NCBI RefSeq assembly: GCF_042684485.1
Contig: NZ_JBHULM010000007.1
Coordinates: 124,001 to 188,000 of the forward strand
Length of the DNA: 64,000 nt
Source of the DNA: Oceanihabitans gracilariae
GTDB lineage: Bacteria; Bacteroidota; Bacteroidia; Flavobacteriales; Flavobacteriaceae
Direction: 5' to 3'
Each line of letters starts with the position of its first letter. Positions within the stretch are counted from its first letter, which is position 1. Positions 17,631 to 25,225 of the stretch are shown here, piece after piece. The position numbers were made by a program, and so were the translations under genes. The notes beneath the pieces were generated by a model, which was not told where the DNA came from, searched no databases, and saw only the letters and a list, made by a program, of their open reading frames with translations.

Positions 17631-17843
17631 CTATATTCCTTTCTCGATAGAAGATATTTTGGTCTTTAGTTCAGTTATTTCTGCTGCGTGTTTTTCGTCT
17701 TTTCTGTCTGATTCATAATTCCAAAGAAATCCAATGGCTGGACCTAAAACTCCAAGAATTGCAATCCAATAAAGATGAGTATTTCTTTTCTTTTCGACTG
17801 TTGATTCTTGGTCTTTAGATTTTTTCTTATTCTTTTTTTTCAT
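17631..17843 (-). CDS. N-terminal part of the frameshifted cassette gene (membrane anchor)
   Basis: The 70 residues comprise a basic start (MKKKNKKKSKDQESTVEKKR), one transmembrane helix (HLYWIAILGVLGPAIGFLW) and a short coiled coil (DEKHAAEITELKTKISSIE) ending abruptly at a stop. The downstream frame carries on the protein one base out of phase, so this is probably the amino end of the gene at 16,831-17,463 rather than a separate small protein. It starts 27 bp after the cassette boundary. Confidence 0.55.
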   Translation of the reverse strand: MKKKNKKKSKDQESTVEKKRNTHLYWIAILGVLGPAIGFLWNYESDRKDEKHAAEITELKTKISSIEKGI

Positions 17844-17869
17844 TCAATGTTTGCTGTTTCTCAAATTTT

Positions 17870-18004
17870 GGACAACGTGTTTGTACATGGTTTGTTGCGT
17901 GGTTAAGCAACTAAGTTAACAAATAAAAACCGAATAGAAAATCCGCGAGGATTTTCGTAAGTAGGCTAGAACCAAGCGATAAATTATATACAGTGTTAGC
18001 CACA
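17870..18004 (-). repeat. attC-like cassette recombination site 12
   Basis: It runs from GGACAAC to GTGTTAGCCAC. The terminal stem is GAAAATCC-gcga-GGATTTTC and the internal hairpin GTTGC/GCAAC. The end GTGGCTAAC matches its cassette start GTTAGCCAC (18796-18788) perfectly. Confidence 0.78.
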
Positions 18005-18005
18005 G

Positions 18006-18770
18006 TTATTTTCTTTTTCGCTTTCCTTTTCGACTATTAATTTCTTTAGCTATTTTCTTTATCTCTCTCTCTGTGTCTTTAAACAATTTATTTAAGGCAT
18101 ATTCCAATAATGAATATGTCTCAACAATATCTATGGTTTCTAAATCCTTACTCCTATGACTTCCAGTATTACCAATCCATTTTATTGCTAACAAAATATT
18201 TGTTATTTCTTTTTTTGGAAATTTTTCAATTCTATGATGTAATGCTATAGGTGTCCTTTTTCCGTTACCAATAGAATATTTTTTTACTTTGAATTCGTCC
18301 ATTAGAATTTCTAATGAAGTTCTAATTTTATTAGCACAAGATTCTAAATCGCACCAAAACAACTTAAATGAAGCAATGATTTCATCTGTTACTAATTCAG
18401 GACAGTCTTTTGGAATTTCGAATAAATGTATTGTTGGATTGACAAATGTTGGGCTAAAATATGTTTCGTATTCACTTACGAATTCATCCAAATGTTGGTC
18501 ATAGTGACCATTCTCTTGAGGATTACCAATACCAAGGAAGTATACTACTTCTTCACAATTTTTACATTTCAATTGTCCACTTATATTAAGTGTAATCCAT
18601 TCTATTTCCCAATCATCATTTTTTAATCGATAATTCTTTGACTCTTGTGTTTCTGAAGTGATGAATTTATCTTTTAAAAACTCTAAAGATTTTGATTTAC
18701 AATGAGGACAATTCCAATTAAATTTTGATGTTTCTGTAAAATGTTTTTTTGTCCAATTATCTGTATTCAT
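18006..18770 (-). CDS. DUF4145-type protein with N-terminal zinc ribbon
   Basis: The product has 254 residues. CPHC (about 20-23) and CKNC (about 73-76) form a probable zinc ribbon. The C-terminal helical part has the DUF4145 pattern: FWCDLESCANKIRTSLEILMDEF, then LLAIKWIGNTGSHRSKD with its conserved Asn-Gly/His element. A strongly basic tail (SRKGKRKRK) ends the protein. DUF4145 occurs alone and fused to restriction or other defence proteins, so a nucleic-acid or defence role is possible but not shown. It is the single gene of its cassette, whose end words match perfectly. Confidence 0.75.
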   Translation of the reverse strand: MNTDNWTKKHFTETSKFNWNCPHCKSKSLEFLKDKFITSETQESKNYRLKNDDWEIEWITLNISGQLKCKNCEEVVYFLGIGNPQENGHYDQHLDEFVSEYETYFSPTFVNPTIHLFEIPKDCPELVTDEIIASFKLFWCDLESCANKIRTSLEILMDEFKVKKYSIGNGKRTPIALHHRIEKFPKKEITNILLAIKWIGNTGSHRSKDLETIDIVETYSLLEYALNKLFKDTEREIKKIAKEINSRKGKRKRK

Positions 18771-18787
18771 AGTATTTGGCGTTAATT

Positions 18788-18925
18788 GTGGCTAACGTGT
18801 TTGTGTATGGTTAGTTGCGTGGTTAAGCAACTAATTTAGCAAAAATGAACCGAACGAGAGGAAATTCCGCAGGAATTTCCTCGTAGGCAAATCACAAGCA
18901 ATTAATTATACACGTTGTTAGCAAC
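18788..18925 (-). repeat. attC-like cassette recombination site 13
   Basis: It runs from GTGGCTAAC to GTTAGCAAC. It has the longest terminal stem of the set, GAGGAAATTCC-gca-GGAATTTCCTC (11 bp, perfect). The end GTTGCTAAC matches its cassette start GTTAGCAAC (19625-19617) perfectly and supplies the stop codon of the 18,918 gene. Confidence 0.8.
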
Positions 18926-19601
18926 TGGCATTTTCTTCGGCCCATTCTTCAGCTATTTGTTCAACATATTCTGTGAATGTTTTTATTTTGTCATAACTGT
19001 AAAATGTGTATTCGGGCTGTCCTATAATTGGCGTAATATCATCAAAACAATGGTCAGAAGCGAATAATATTATTTTATTAGTTTTAGAATCATAGAAAGT
19101 CATATTTCCATTTGCCTCTTCTACAAAACAAATCAGGTTTGAGTAGTCTATCGGCTTGATATTTTCTTCTTCGCAAGTTTCTTTATAATATTCATTCCAA
19201 CTACCAATTCCGAAACTGCATTCAGTTCCGATAAACATAAAATTCTGATTATTGGTTAGTGAATCCTCTGGTTGATTAAACGATTCCTGAATTCCACCAA
19301 TATTTTGTAATAAAATTTTGTGCTCAGCACTTAACTTATCTGATACATTTTCTAAACCTTCAATTTTATTTAACCACCCAAATATTTCGTCATCAATATC
19401 AGTCCAAGCAAACAAAATGTGTTCAACATTATTAATTCGCAGAAAGGTTTTTCGCGAACATTCAATCAGTTTTGTCAGTTTTGGGAATATGTTTTTAAAT
19501 TCATTCGATAATTCAAGAGTTCTTTCTTCAATTTCTACCTTGTCATTTTCTTGGAAAAACCAACTTATATCTTCTGTAAATGCGTTTAAATCTTTGTTCA
19601 T
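18918..19601 (-). CDS. Hypothetical acidic protein, possibly SMI1/KNR4 (SUKH)-like
   Basis: The product has 227 residues, acidic, with no signal peptide or membrane helix. The second half (NLICFVEEANGNMTFYDSKT, then IILFASDHCFDDITP) resembles the strand-rich core of SMI1/KNR4 immunity-type proteins, but I cannot align it fully. The first half is helical. The stop codon TAA is formed by the R'' word (GTTGCTAAC) of the cassette site, so the last residues (ENASC) are encoded in the repeat. The function is unknown; a cytoplasmic immunity-like role is only a guess. Confidence 0.6.
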   Translation of the reverse strand: MNKDLNAFTEDISWFFQENDKVEIEERTLELSNEFKNIFPKLTKLIECSRKTFLRINNVEHILFAWTDIDDEIFGWLNKIEGLENVSDKLSAEHKILLQNIGGIQESFNQPEDSLTNNQNFMFIGTECSFGIGSWNEYYKETCEEENIKPIDYSNLICFVEEANGNMTFYDSKTNKIILFASDHCFDDITPIIGQPEYTFYSYDKIKTFTEYVEQIAEEWAEENASC

Positions 19602-19617
19602 AGTTGGTTTTTTTGCT

Positions 19618-19754
19618 TGTTGCTAACGGTTCTGTATATGATACGTTGCGTGTGTAAGCAACTAATTTAGCAAATAAAAACTAAATAGAAAGTCCGAGAG
19701 GACTTTCGTAAGTAGGCTAGAACTAGCAATGAATTATACACGTTGCTGTAAACA
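19618..19754 (-). repeat. attC-like cassette recombination site 14
   Basis: It runs from TTGCTAACGG to GTTGCTGTAAAC. The terminal stem GAAAGTCC-gaga-GGACTTTC is perfect and the hairpin GTTGCgtgtgtaaGCAAC is conserved. The right end TGTTTAC corresponds to its cassette start GTTAAACA only partly, with a three-base offset. Confidence 0.72.
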
Positions 19755-19758
19755 GTTT

Positions 19759-20778
19759 TTATTCGCAGCAAGGTTCTATTTCAAATAATTCTGTAACTTG
19801 TGCTTGGTTCAATTCAACATTAAATATAGCAATGTCATCTAGTTTCCCATCAAAGTATTTACCAATTATTAAATCGCCAATATCTTCAGCAGTGGGAGTG
19901 TTAGAGCAGCCAGTAGTAATACCTGTTGCAGTTCTTTCAAGAGCGCCATTTCTGTAAAGACTTAAAGAATTATTTATTTCATTATAAGTTGCAACTAAAT
20001 GGTGCCAATTGTTGTAATCATTTTCAGTATCCCAAGATTGGTCCCATACAGAATTGAGATGTCCAAATGTAGGTCTGTTAAGGTCATATAAACCAAGAGA
20101 CCATTGACCATAAGTACTGGGGCAACTTAAACCTTCGTCTCTGCTCACTAAAACGTTGTAATTACCATTCCATGAAACACTAGGATTAAACCAAAGTGAT
20201 ATAGAGAATTCAGACAGGTTATTTAAGAAGTCTGTATTAGTAGTTGTCAAAAAATCATTTGTTGAAGTGCTAAATTCGAAAGCACAATTTTCATTAGAAT
20301 TTCTGTCTAATGTAGAATTTGCAGATGTACTATTGGTTAATATATTAGAGTTAACTAAATCATCTAAGCTTCCGCTATTAAAAGGATAAAAAGCAATTAC
20401 TTGGTTTTGCAACTCATCTGGAATACAAGAAATTCTTTCAGTGCTGAAAGAAAATTGTCGTTCAAGACTATTTCCAAATTCATCTTTTGCAATTACTTCT
20501 CCATTATATAATGTGTTTATTTCAAGATTTATGAAATTATAACTTTGTTGTAAAGTATTTTCGATAATTAAATTTTCATCCAAATAAATATCATATTTGA
20601 CAATTTCATTTTCTGGGTCAATTGATTCTGTCCAATTTATAGTCGCAGAAACTCTTGTGATTTCAGATACAGAGATATCAAAATTGTTTGGTGGATTATT
20701 TGTGTTATTATCAGAATTGTTGTCTGAACTACAAGAAATTAAAATGGCTAAAATCAGGATTAAGATACTATTTTTCAT
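19759..20778 (-). CDS. Lipoprotein with fibronectin type III and LamG-like lectin domains
   Basis: The product has 339 residues. The lipoprotein signal is MKNSILILILAILISCSSDN with Cys at 16. An FN3-like domain (about 33-115; SATINWTESIDPENEIVKYD) is followed by a concanavalin-like LamG_3 domain (about 125-335; VIAFYPFNSGSLDDL, EFSISLWFNP, NWHHLVATYNEINNSLSLYRNG, GKLDDIAIFNVELNQAQV). It is probably a surface-exposed carbohydrate- or matrix-binding lipoprotein. It has no catalytic domain. It is the single gene of its cassette. Confidence 0.82.
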   Translation of the reverse strand: MKNSILILILAILISCSSDNNSDNNTNNPPNNFDISVSEITRVSATINWTESIDPENEIVKYDIYLDENLIIENTLQQSYNFINLEINTLYNGEVIAKDEFGNSLERQFSFSTERISCIPDELQNQVIAFYPFNSGSLDDLVNSNILTNSTSANSTLDRNSNENCAFEFSTSTNDFLTTTNTDFLNNLSEFSISLWFNPSVSWNGNYNVLVSRDEGLSCPSTYGQWSLGLYDLNRPTFGHLNSVWDQSWDTENDYNNWHHLVATYNEINNSLSLYRNGALERTATGITTGCSNTPTAEDIGDLIIGKYFDGKLDDIAIFNVELNQAQVTELFEIEPCCE

Positions 20779-20790
20779 TTATTCAGGGTT

Positions 20791-20929
20791 TTGTTTAACG
20801 TGTTTGTATATGGTTTGTTGCGTGTTTTAAGCACCTAATTTAGCAAATACAAACCGAATAGAATATTCCGCAGGAATATTCGTAAGTAGGCTAGAACTAG
20901 TAATTAATTTTATACGGTGTTACAACCTT
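20791..20929 (-). repeat. attC-like cassette recombination site 15
   Basis: It runs from TTGTTTAACG to GTGTTACAACC. The terminal stem GAATATTCC-gca-GGAATATTC is perfect and differs in sequence from all other copies. The end GGTTGTAAC matches its cassette start GTTACAACC (21830-21822) perfectly. Confidence 0.78.
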
Positions 20930-21020
20930 TTACGACAGAGTAGAGTAAGAACGTTTTTCTATTTTCAATTTAATTTATTATAAGACTTTCCATATCTGTA
21001 GTCAAAAATGTTAAATATAA

Positions 21021-21758
21021 CTATTCTTGATATGTATAAGTTACAAATCTAGATTCTTCATTTGAAACGATTTCTTCGGTCGTTAGAGGAAAACCATTTG
21101 TATTGTATGTATGAGTTAAAGTAGAATTAAAAGAACCACTTTTAGTGATAATATTATTAGCTGTGTTAATAGGTGGGATTAATGGAAATACATGAGATAT
21201 TTTATTAAATTCTTGATTTTCAAAAGCATCATTCAGTGGATTATTCCTGTTATCATATTCATAAGTAGTTAGAGAAGTTCCTTCTCCTACAGTTAATACA
21301 TTACCATTGCTATCATTTGTGAAATTTTTGTCAGATTGAAAGATGTCTCCATCATAATTTTTTGCTTGAATTAATTGTGAATTACTATCGTAAATTAACT
21401 CAAAGTTAGTTTCAGAATTTGAGAAAGTTATTGATGTTATCAATCCATTTGTATACTGATATTCTCTTGAATTACCATCGCTAAAATTTTCTTTCCATAT
21501 TTGTCCTTCATCATTGTATAAGTAATTTACATATGTTGTTGTGTTTTCTAGACCATAATTAATTCCAGAAACTCTACCTAAATCATCATAAGAATAAGAG
21601 TTATATACGATATCTGATTCTCCAGAGACTGTAAACGTAGTTTGAGTTTTTATTAGTTTACCTAAAGGTGCATTGTTGTTTTGTGATGGTTCAGAATTGT
21701 CAGAATTACAGGAAAATATTAATGCAATTAATGTAAGAAGTAAGATTGTTTTTTTCAT
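21021..21758 (-). CDS. RHS/YD-repeat-like lipoprotein
   Basis: The product has 245 residues. The lipoprotein signal MKKTILLLTLIALIFSCNSD has Cys at 17. The mature part is built of YD-type repeats: YSYDDLGRVSGINYG, YLYNDEGQIWKENFSDG, YEYDNRNNPLND, HTYNTNGFPLTTEE. Such short RHS-like lipoproteins are common in Flavobacteriaceae and of unknown function. There is no toxin domain or RHS core cleavage site. It is the rightmost cassette gene of the array, and its cassette ends match perfectly over 9 bp. Confidence 0.75.
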   Translation of the reverse strand: MKKTILLLTLIALIFSCNSDNSEPSQNNNAPLGKLIKTQTTFTVSGESDIVYNSYSYDDLGRVSGINYGLENTTTYVNYLYNDEGQIWKENFSDGNSREYQYTNGLITSITFSNSETNFELIYDSNSQLIQAKNYDGDIFQSDKNFTNDSNGNVLTVGEGTSLTTYEYDNRNNPLNDAFENQEFNKISHVFPLIPPINTANNIITKSGSFNSTLTHTYNTNGFPLTTEEIVSNEESRFVTYTYQE

Positions 21759-21828
21759 AAAAGTATTGAATTCAGTTATTTGTAATTTAGTTTTATTAAT
21801 AGTTACGATTTCAGAGTAATTGGTTGTA

Positions 21829-22147
21829 ACTTATTTATATACGTGTATAACCAACCCTTTATTTCTATTATAGGTTGTATAAAACTGCTTTATACTAAAG
21901 CTGTTATTAATTGAAAGAATTTAAAACAATATAAAGGTTTTAGAAAGTCGATGAATTAATAGCGCAAGCAATATAAGAAATTTCTTATTTTATGGATAGA
22001 ATAAAACTAAAAAATAGAAGTTGTGTTGTTTTTATTTTAATAGTTATAATACTATGTCTATTTGAAAATAGGGTATAGGTGTGCTATGTTCTATTAAGTT
22101 ACATAGAACGACTGAAGAATACTTTATTGGTTGCTTAGCTTGATTTT
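21829..22147. repeat. Junction element copy 6 (complete, subtype B)
   Basis: Same layout as copy 5: AACTTATTTATATACGTG at the left, GATTTTAACGG at the right, and the GTTCTAT/ATAGAAC hairpin near 22,095. With site 16 it fills the gene-free stretch 21,759-22,361 between the last cassette gene and lptD. Confidence 0.8.
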
Positions 22148-22265
22148 AACGGTCTAGTGTATGACTTCTTTGCGTGGTGGAACAACTAATTAAGAAAAAA
22201 GGAACCTAATAGTAAATTCATGCGTATTTTAAGGAGTAAGCTAAAACCCATAATCTACTTTAAAC
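22148..22265 (-). repeat. attC-like site 16, decayed; 5' boundary of the array
   Basis: It begins like site 11 (TAACGGTCTAGTGTATGACT), then drifts: the terminal stem is lost (AGTAAATTCATGCGTATTTT) and the R'' arm is unrecognisable after GCTAAAACCC. It borders the 3' side of lptD. No integrase or attI-like sequence is visible beyond it. Confidence 0.5.
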
Positions 22266-22361
22266 AGTTTTCTTGATTTTGGTATTACTAAATTTTCATG
22301 TTTTTAAAATTTCTAAAAACAAAAGACATAAGTAATAATTCATATGCTATAAAAGCACCAA

Positions 22362-25097
22362 TTACAATTGATCGTCTGATTGTTTACGTTTTTCGTATTT
22401 AATATCTTGTAAAATACTTGATTTGATACCAATAAAGAAATTCCAAGAACTTCTAGAGCTAAAAGGTACCCAAGAAAAGTTCATTCGCCAACTTAATAAA
22501 TCACGTTCAAAACGCAATTGTGTATAGGTAAAACCTTGGTTTTTTAAATCGTAACCAGAAGAGGCTCCAACTGTCCAACGTGGTGCAAACTCTACATCAC
22601 CAGAAAACATTAAAGAGTGTGAGGATATTTCATTTTGCCTGGCACTATTCGAGTAGTTTACAGCGTAGGCAAGATTTAAGCTCCATGGTACTTTATAATT
22701 GTATAAAGAGCCAGATTCTTTTTGTTCGTCTTGGTTTTCTTGCTGGTTATTATTTAGTCTTTGGTCTGCAAAATCTTCCGCTACACCAAATAAATCATCG
22801 GCACGACCACCACTACGTAAGGTTTCATTTCTACTATTTTCTCTACTTTCATCTTCACCACTAAAGGTCTTACTGCTTAGTGTATAATTCATGGTTAAGT
22901 TTGCACTAGTTAACCTAAATAAACTTCCTCCATTATTAATATTATAAGCATCTATTTTAGTGTTGTTATTATCTAAAGCATAAGGATCTAGAACAGCACC
23001 AAAATTAATAGACATTTTATCATCTAGTATTTGTGTACCACCACTAACACGTAAAGGACTCCATTGTAAAGAATCTCCAGCAAAATTATAGGCTGTAGAA
23101 AAGTTTAAATTATTTAGTAATGTAATTTTTTTATCTTCGGTAGCAGTACTGTCTTTTGCACGTACTTTAGCTTCTAGATTATTAGAAAGGCTTAAACCTA
23201 CAGAACTAGAAAAGTTTTGGTTTGGTGCACCATAAAGACTTTCTTCAAAACGTGAAAAATCTACTTCTTCTTCTACTAGACCATCTGCACTTACTACTTC
23301 GTAAGAATCCCAATAGTTATCAAAAGCAGGATTTATATTATAACTTACCGATGGACGCATAACATGCCTAATGGCTTTTATTTTTCGGTCTTTGCCTTCT
23401 TTTTCAAAATTAAACATACCGTAAACTGTGGTTCCTAAACTAGTACTAAAATTATAGGTTCTATAGGCATCAAAACCACTTTTGTCTACAGTTACTTCTT
23501 CTTCTAAATCTGTATCATAGTATTTGTTAATAGTGTTAAATGTCCAGTTTTCTTCAAAATTAGAGCTAGCACTTAAACTAAAATACTTAAAAAGTTTAAA
23601 GTTTGTAGATAAAGGTATGCTGTGTTGTACACCCATTAAAGCATCGTCCCACATTTCTTTTTTAAAGAAAAGTGAATCTGTTGTAGTAATACTATTTTCT
23701 GCGATTAGGTTGTATTGAAAATTAAGGTTTTCTATAATTCCTTTATTACTTCCTGTTTTGTTACCAAAAGGATAAATTCTACTAACACTTGTCTGTATAG
23801 TAGGCAGTGTCATGTTTATTGTTTCGGTATTTGTGTTTTGTGAGTGTGTTGCTGTTGCACTAAAGTTTACCTGAGGCTCTCCTTGAAAGGTTTTAGAATA
23901 TGAAACCGAAGAAGAAAGGGTATTATTTAAAAAACTAGAAACATTGGTTTGGTTAATAGAGTTTTGGTAATAGCTACTACTACCTAAGTTTACAGAGGCA
24001 GAAAAACGTGAATTAGGACTCGATTTAGTGTCTTGACTATGTGACCAACGTATGTTGTAAATGGTGTTTTTAGCATAGTCATCAAAACCACGTTCACTAG
24101 TAATTAGGTTTTCGTACCTAAAACTCACATTACCATTAAACTTATAGCGTACGTTATATTTACTTTCTAAGCGTATACCATAACTACCATTGGTATAATA
24201 ATCCCCAAGAACAGCCAAATCAAAATAATCATTTATAGCAAAATAGTAACCACCATTTTGTAAAAAATAACCTCTATCATTTTGCTCACCAAAACTAGGG
24301 AAAATTACTCCAGAGGTTTGTTTTTTGGTTAAAGGAAAATAGGCAAAAGGCAAACCAATAGGAGTAGGTACACCATAAATAAACATGTTAGTTAAACCTG
24401 TAGCAACTTTTTCGTCAGGAACCACTTTGGCTTTACGTAGTAAAAAGTAATATTCAGGATCTTCTCTATTTTCTGAAGTGGTATATTTTGCATTTTGTAC
24501 AAAATAAACAGAGTCGTTTTCCTTTTTAGATATTTCACTATCAAAAAAACCACCTGCTTGTTCTGTTCTAGAATTAAAAATTAATGCTTTTTCGGTATCT
24601 ATATTAAATCGAATAGAGTCTGGTTCTACTACTTGAGTTCCTTGTTTAAAAACAGGATGTTGTGAGTATTCGCCTAAAGAATCTTTTATTCTTCCTGCAT
24701 ATACTTCGTTTTTACTGTAGTCTATAACTATAGTTCCAGCTGTAATTTCCATGTCGCCATAGATAATTTCTGCTTCGTTGTATAAATAGAGTTTTTGTTC
24801 TTTTCGGTTAAAAGAAGTATAGTCTTTGGCTTTATAGTTTACAATATCTGTTAAAAACTCTGGTTTTGGTTTTACAGAATCATTTTTAATAGAGTCTTGT
24901 CCTTTTTCGGTAAGTTCTACGGTAGATGCTGCTTCTTTTGGCTTTAAAATAGAATTAACATTAACAGCAACAGAATCTCCTTTTTTAACAGGATGAATCT
25001 CTCCGCCAGAATTTGGTCTGTCTTGAGCAAAGCCACACATGTTAATAAACATGGTAAAACTTAGGGCAAAAAGTATTTGAATTTTATTTGTACGCAA
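22362..25097 (-). CDS. lptD: LPS-assembly outer-membrane protein LptD
   Basis: The product has about 911 residues from a TTG start at 25,097, which gives a clean signal peptide (MRTNKIQILFALSFTMFINM, cleavage near CGFAQ). The longer frame to an ATG at 25,202 would reach within 24 bp of the divergent amidase gene and has no signal-like start. An N-terminal LptA/OstA-like jellyroll (YNEAEIIYGDMEITAGTIVI) is followed by a large C-terminal barrel (YYFAINDYFDLAVLGDYYTN, then LTMNYTLSSKTFSG). It inserts lipopolysaccharide into the outer leaflet. The size matches Bacteroidota LptD. Its downstream side is the end of the cassette array. Confidence 0.92.
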   Translation of the reverse strand: MRTNKIQILFALSFTMFINMCGFAQDRPNSGGEIHPVKKGDSVAVNVNSILKPKEAASTVELTEKGQDSIKNDSVKPKPEFLTDIVNYKAKDYTSFNRKEQKLYLYNEAEIIYGDMEITAGTIVIDYSKNEVYAGRIKDSLGEYSQHPVFKQGTQVVEPDSIRFNIDTEKALIFNSRTEQAGGFFDSEISKKENDSVYFVQNAKYTTSENREDPEYYFLLRKAKVVPDEKVATGLTNMFIYGVPTPIGLPFAYFPLTKKQTSGVIFPSFGEQNDRGYFLQNGGYYFAINDYFDLAVLGDYYTNGSYGIRLESKYNVRYKFNGNVSFRYENLITSERGFDDYAKNTIYNIRWSHSQDTKSSPNSRFSASVNLGSSSYYQNSINQTNVSSFLNNTLSSSVSYSKTFQGEPQVNFSATATHSQNTNTETINMTLPTIQTSVSRIYPFGNKTGSNKGIIENLNFQYNLIAENSITTTDSLFFKKEMWDDALMGVQHSIPLSTNFKLFKYFSLSASSNFEENWTFNTINKYYDTDLEEEVTVDKSGFDAYRTYNFSTSLGTTVYGMFNFEKEGKDRKIKAIRHVMRPSVSYNINPAFDNYWDSYEVVSADGLVEEEVDFSRFEESLYGAPNQNFSSSVGLSLSNNLEAKVRAKDSTATEDKKITLLNNLNFSTAYNFAGDSLQWSPLRVSGGTQILDDKMSINFGAVLDPYALDNNNTKIDAYNINNGGSLFRLTSANLTMNYTLSSKTFSGEDESRENSRNETLRSGGRADDLFGVAEDFADQRLNNNQQENQDEQKESGSLYNYKVPWSLNLAYAVNYSNSARQNEISSHSLMFSGDVEFAPRWTVGASSGYDLKNQGFTYTQLRFERDLLSWRMNFSWVPFSSRSSWNFFIGIKSSILQDIKYEKRKQSDDQL

Positions 25098-25225
25098 CGC
25101 TTTTAATGTATTTTTGTAAAAGTATGGCTCGGTTTTTGAATTGCCAAAATTACATATATTTTTTATGATTAATTTAATATTAAGCAATTTAAAATAAATC
25201 AAGCCCTTAAATAGTTTTTATCTGT

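Larger units (their letters stand above)
1..22265 (-). mobile_element. Integron-like gene-cassette array without a visible integrase
   Basis: About 17 units run leftwards, each with one or two minus-strand genes followed by an attC-like repeat. Unit ends are self-complementary and unit-specific: GTTGTAGCAC/GTGCTACAAC, GTTAGCAAC/GTTGCTAAC, GTTAGCCAC/GTGGCTAAC, GTTACAACC/GGTTGTAAC, GTTACCCAACATT/AACGTTGGGTAAC. This is the signature of cassettes excised and integrated at G/TT by an integron integrase (established for integrons; inferred here). No tyrosine recombinase is encoded in the window, and the array runs off the left edge. Its right (5') end is a decayed site next to lptD, where an integrase and attI would be expected. 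In integron terms this is a CALIN. A chromosomal repeat family of another kind cannot be fully excluded, but matching per-unit ends are hard to explain otherwise. Confidence 0.78.

Noticed and set aside
1..22265. CRISPR array (regular repeats with spacers)
   Set aside because: Repeats are over 100 bp, the intervals hold whole genes of varied length, and no cas genes are present.
1..22265. Insertion sequences or a prophage as the cause of the accessory region
   Set aside because: No transposase, phage structural gene or integrase is encoded, and unit ends are not terminal inverted repeats with target duplications.
22148..22362. attI site at the array boundary
   Set aside because: There is no integrase gene next to it and the sequence is only a decayed copy of the attC-like repeat.
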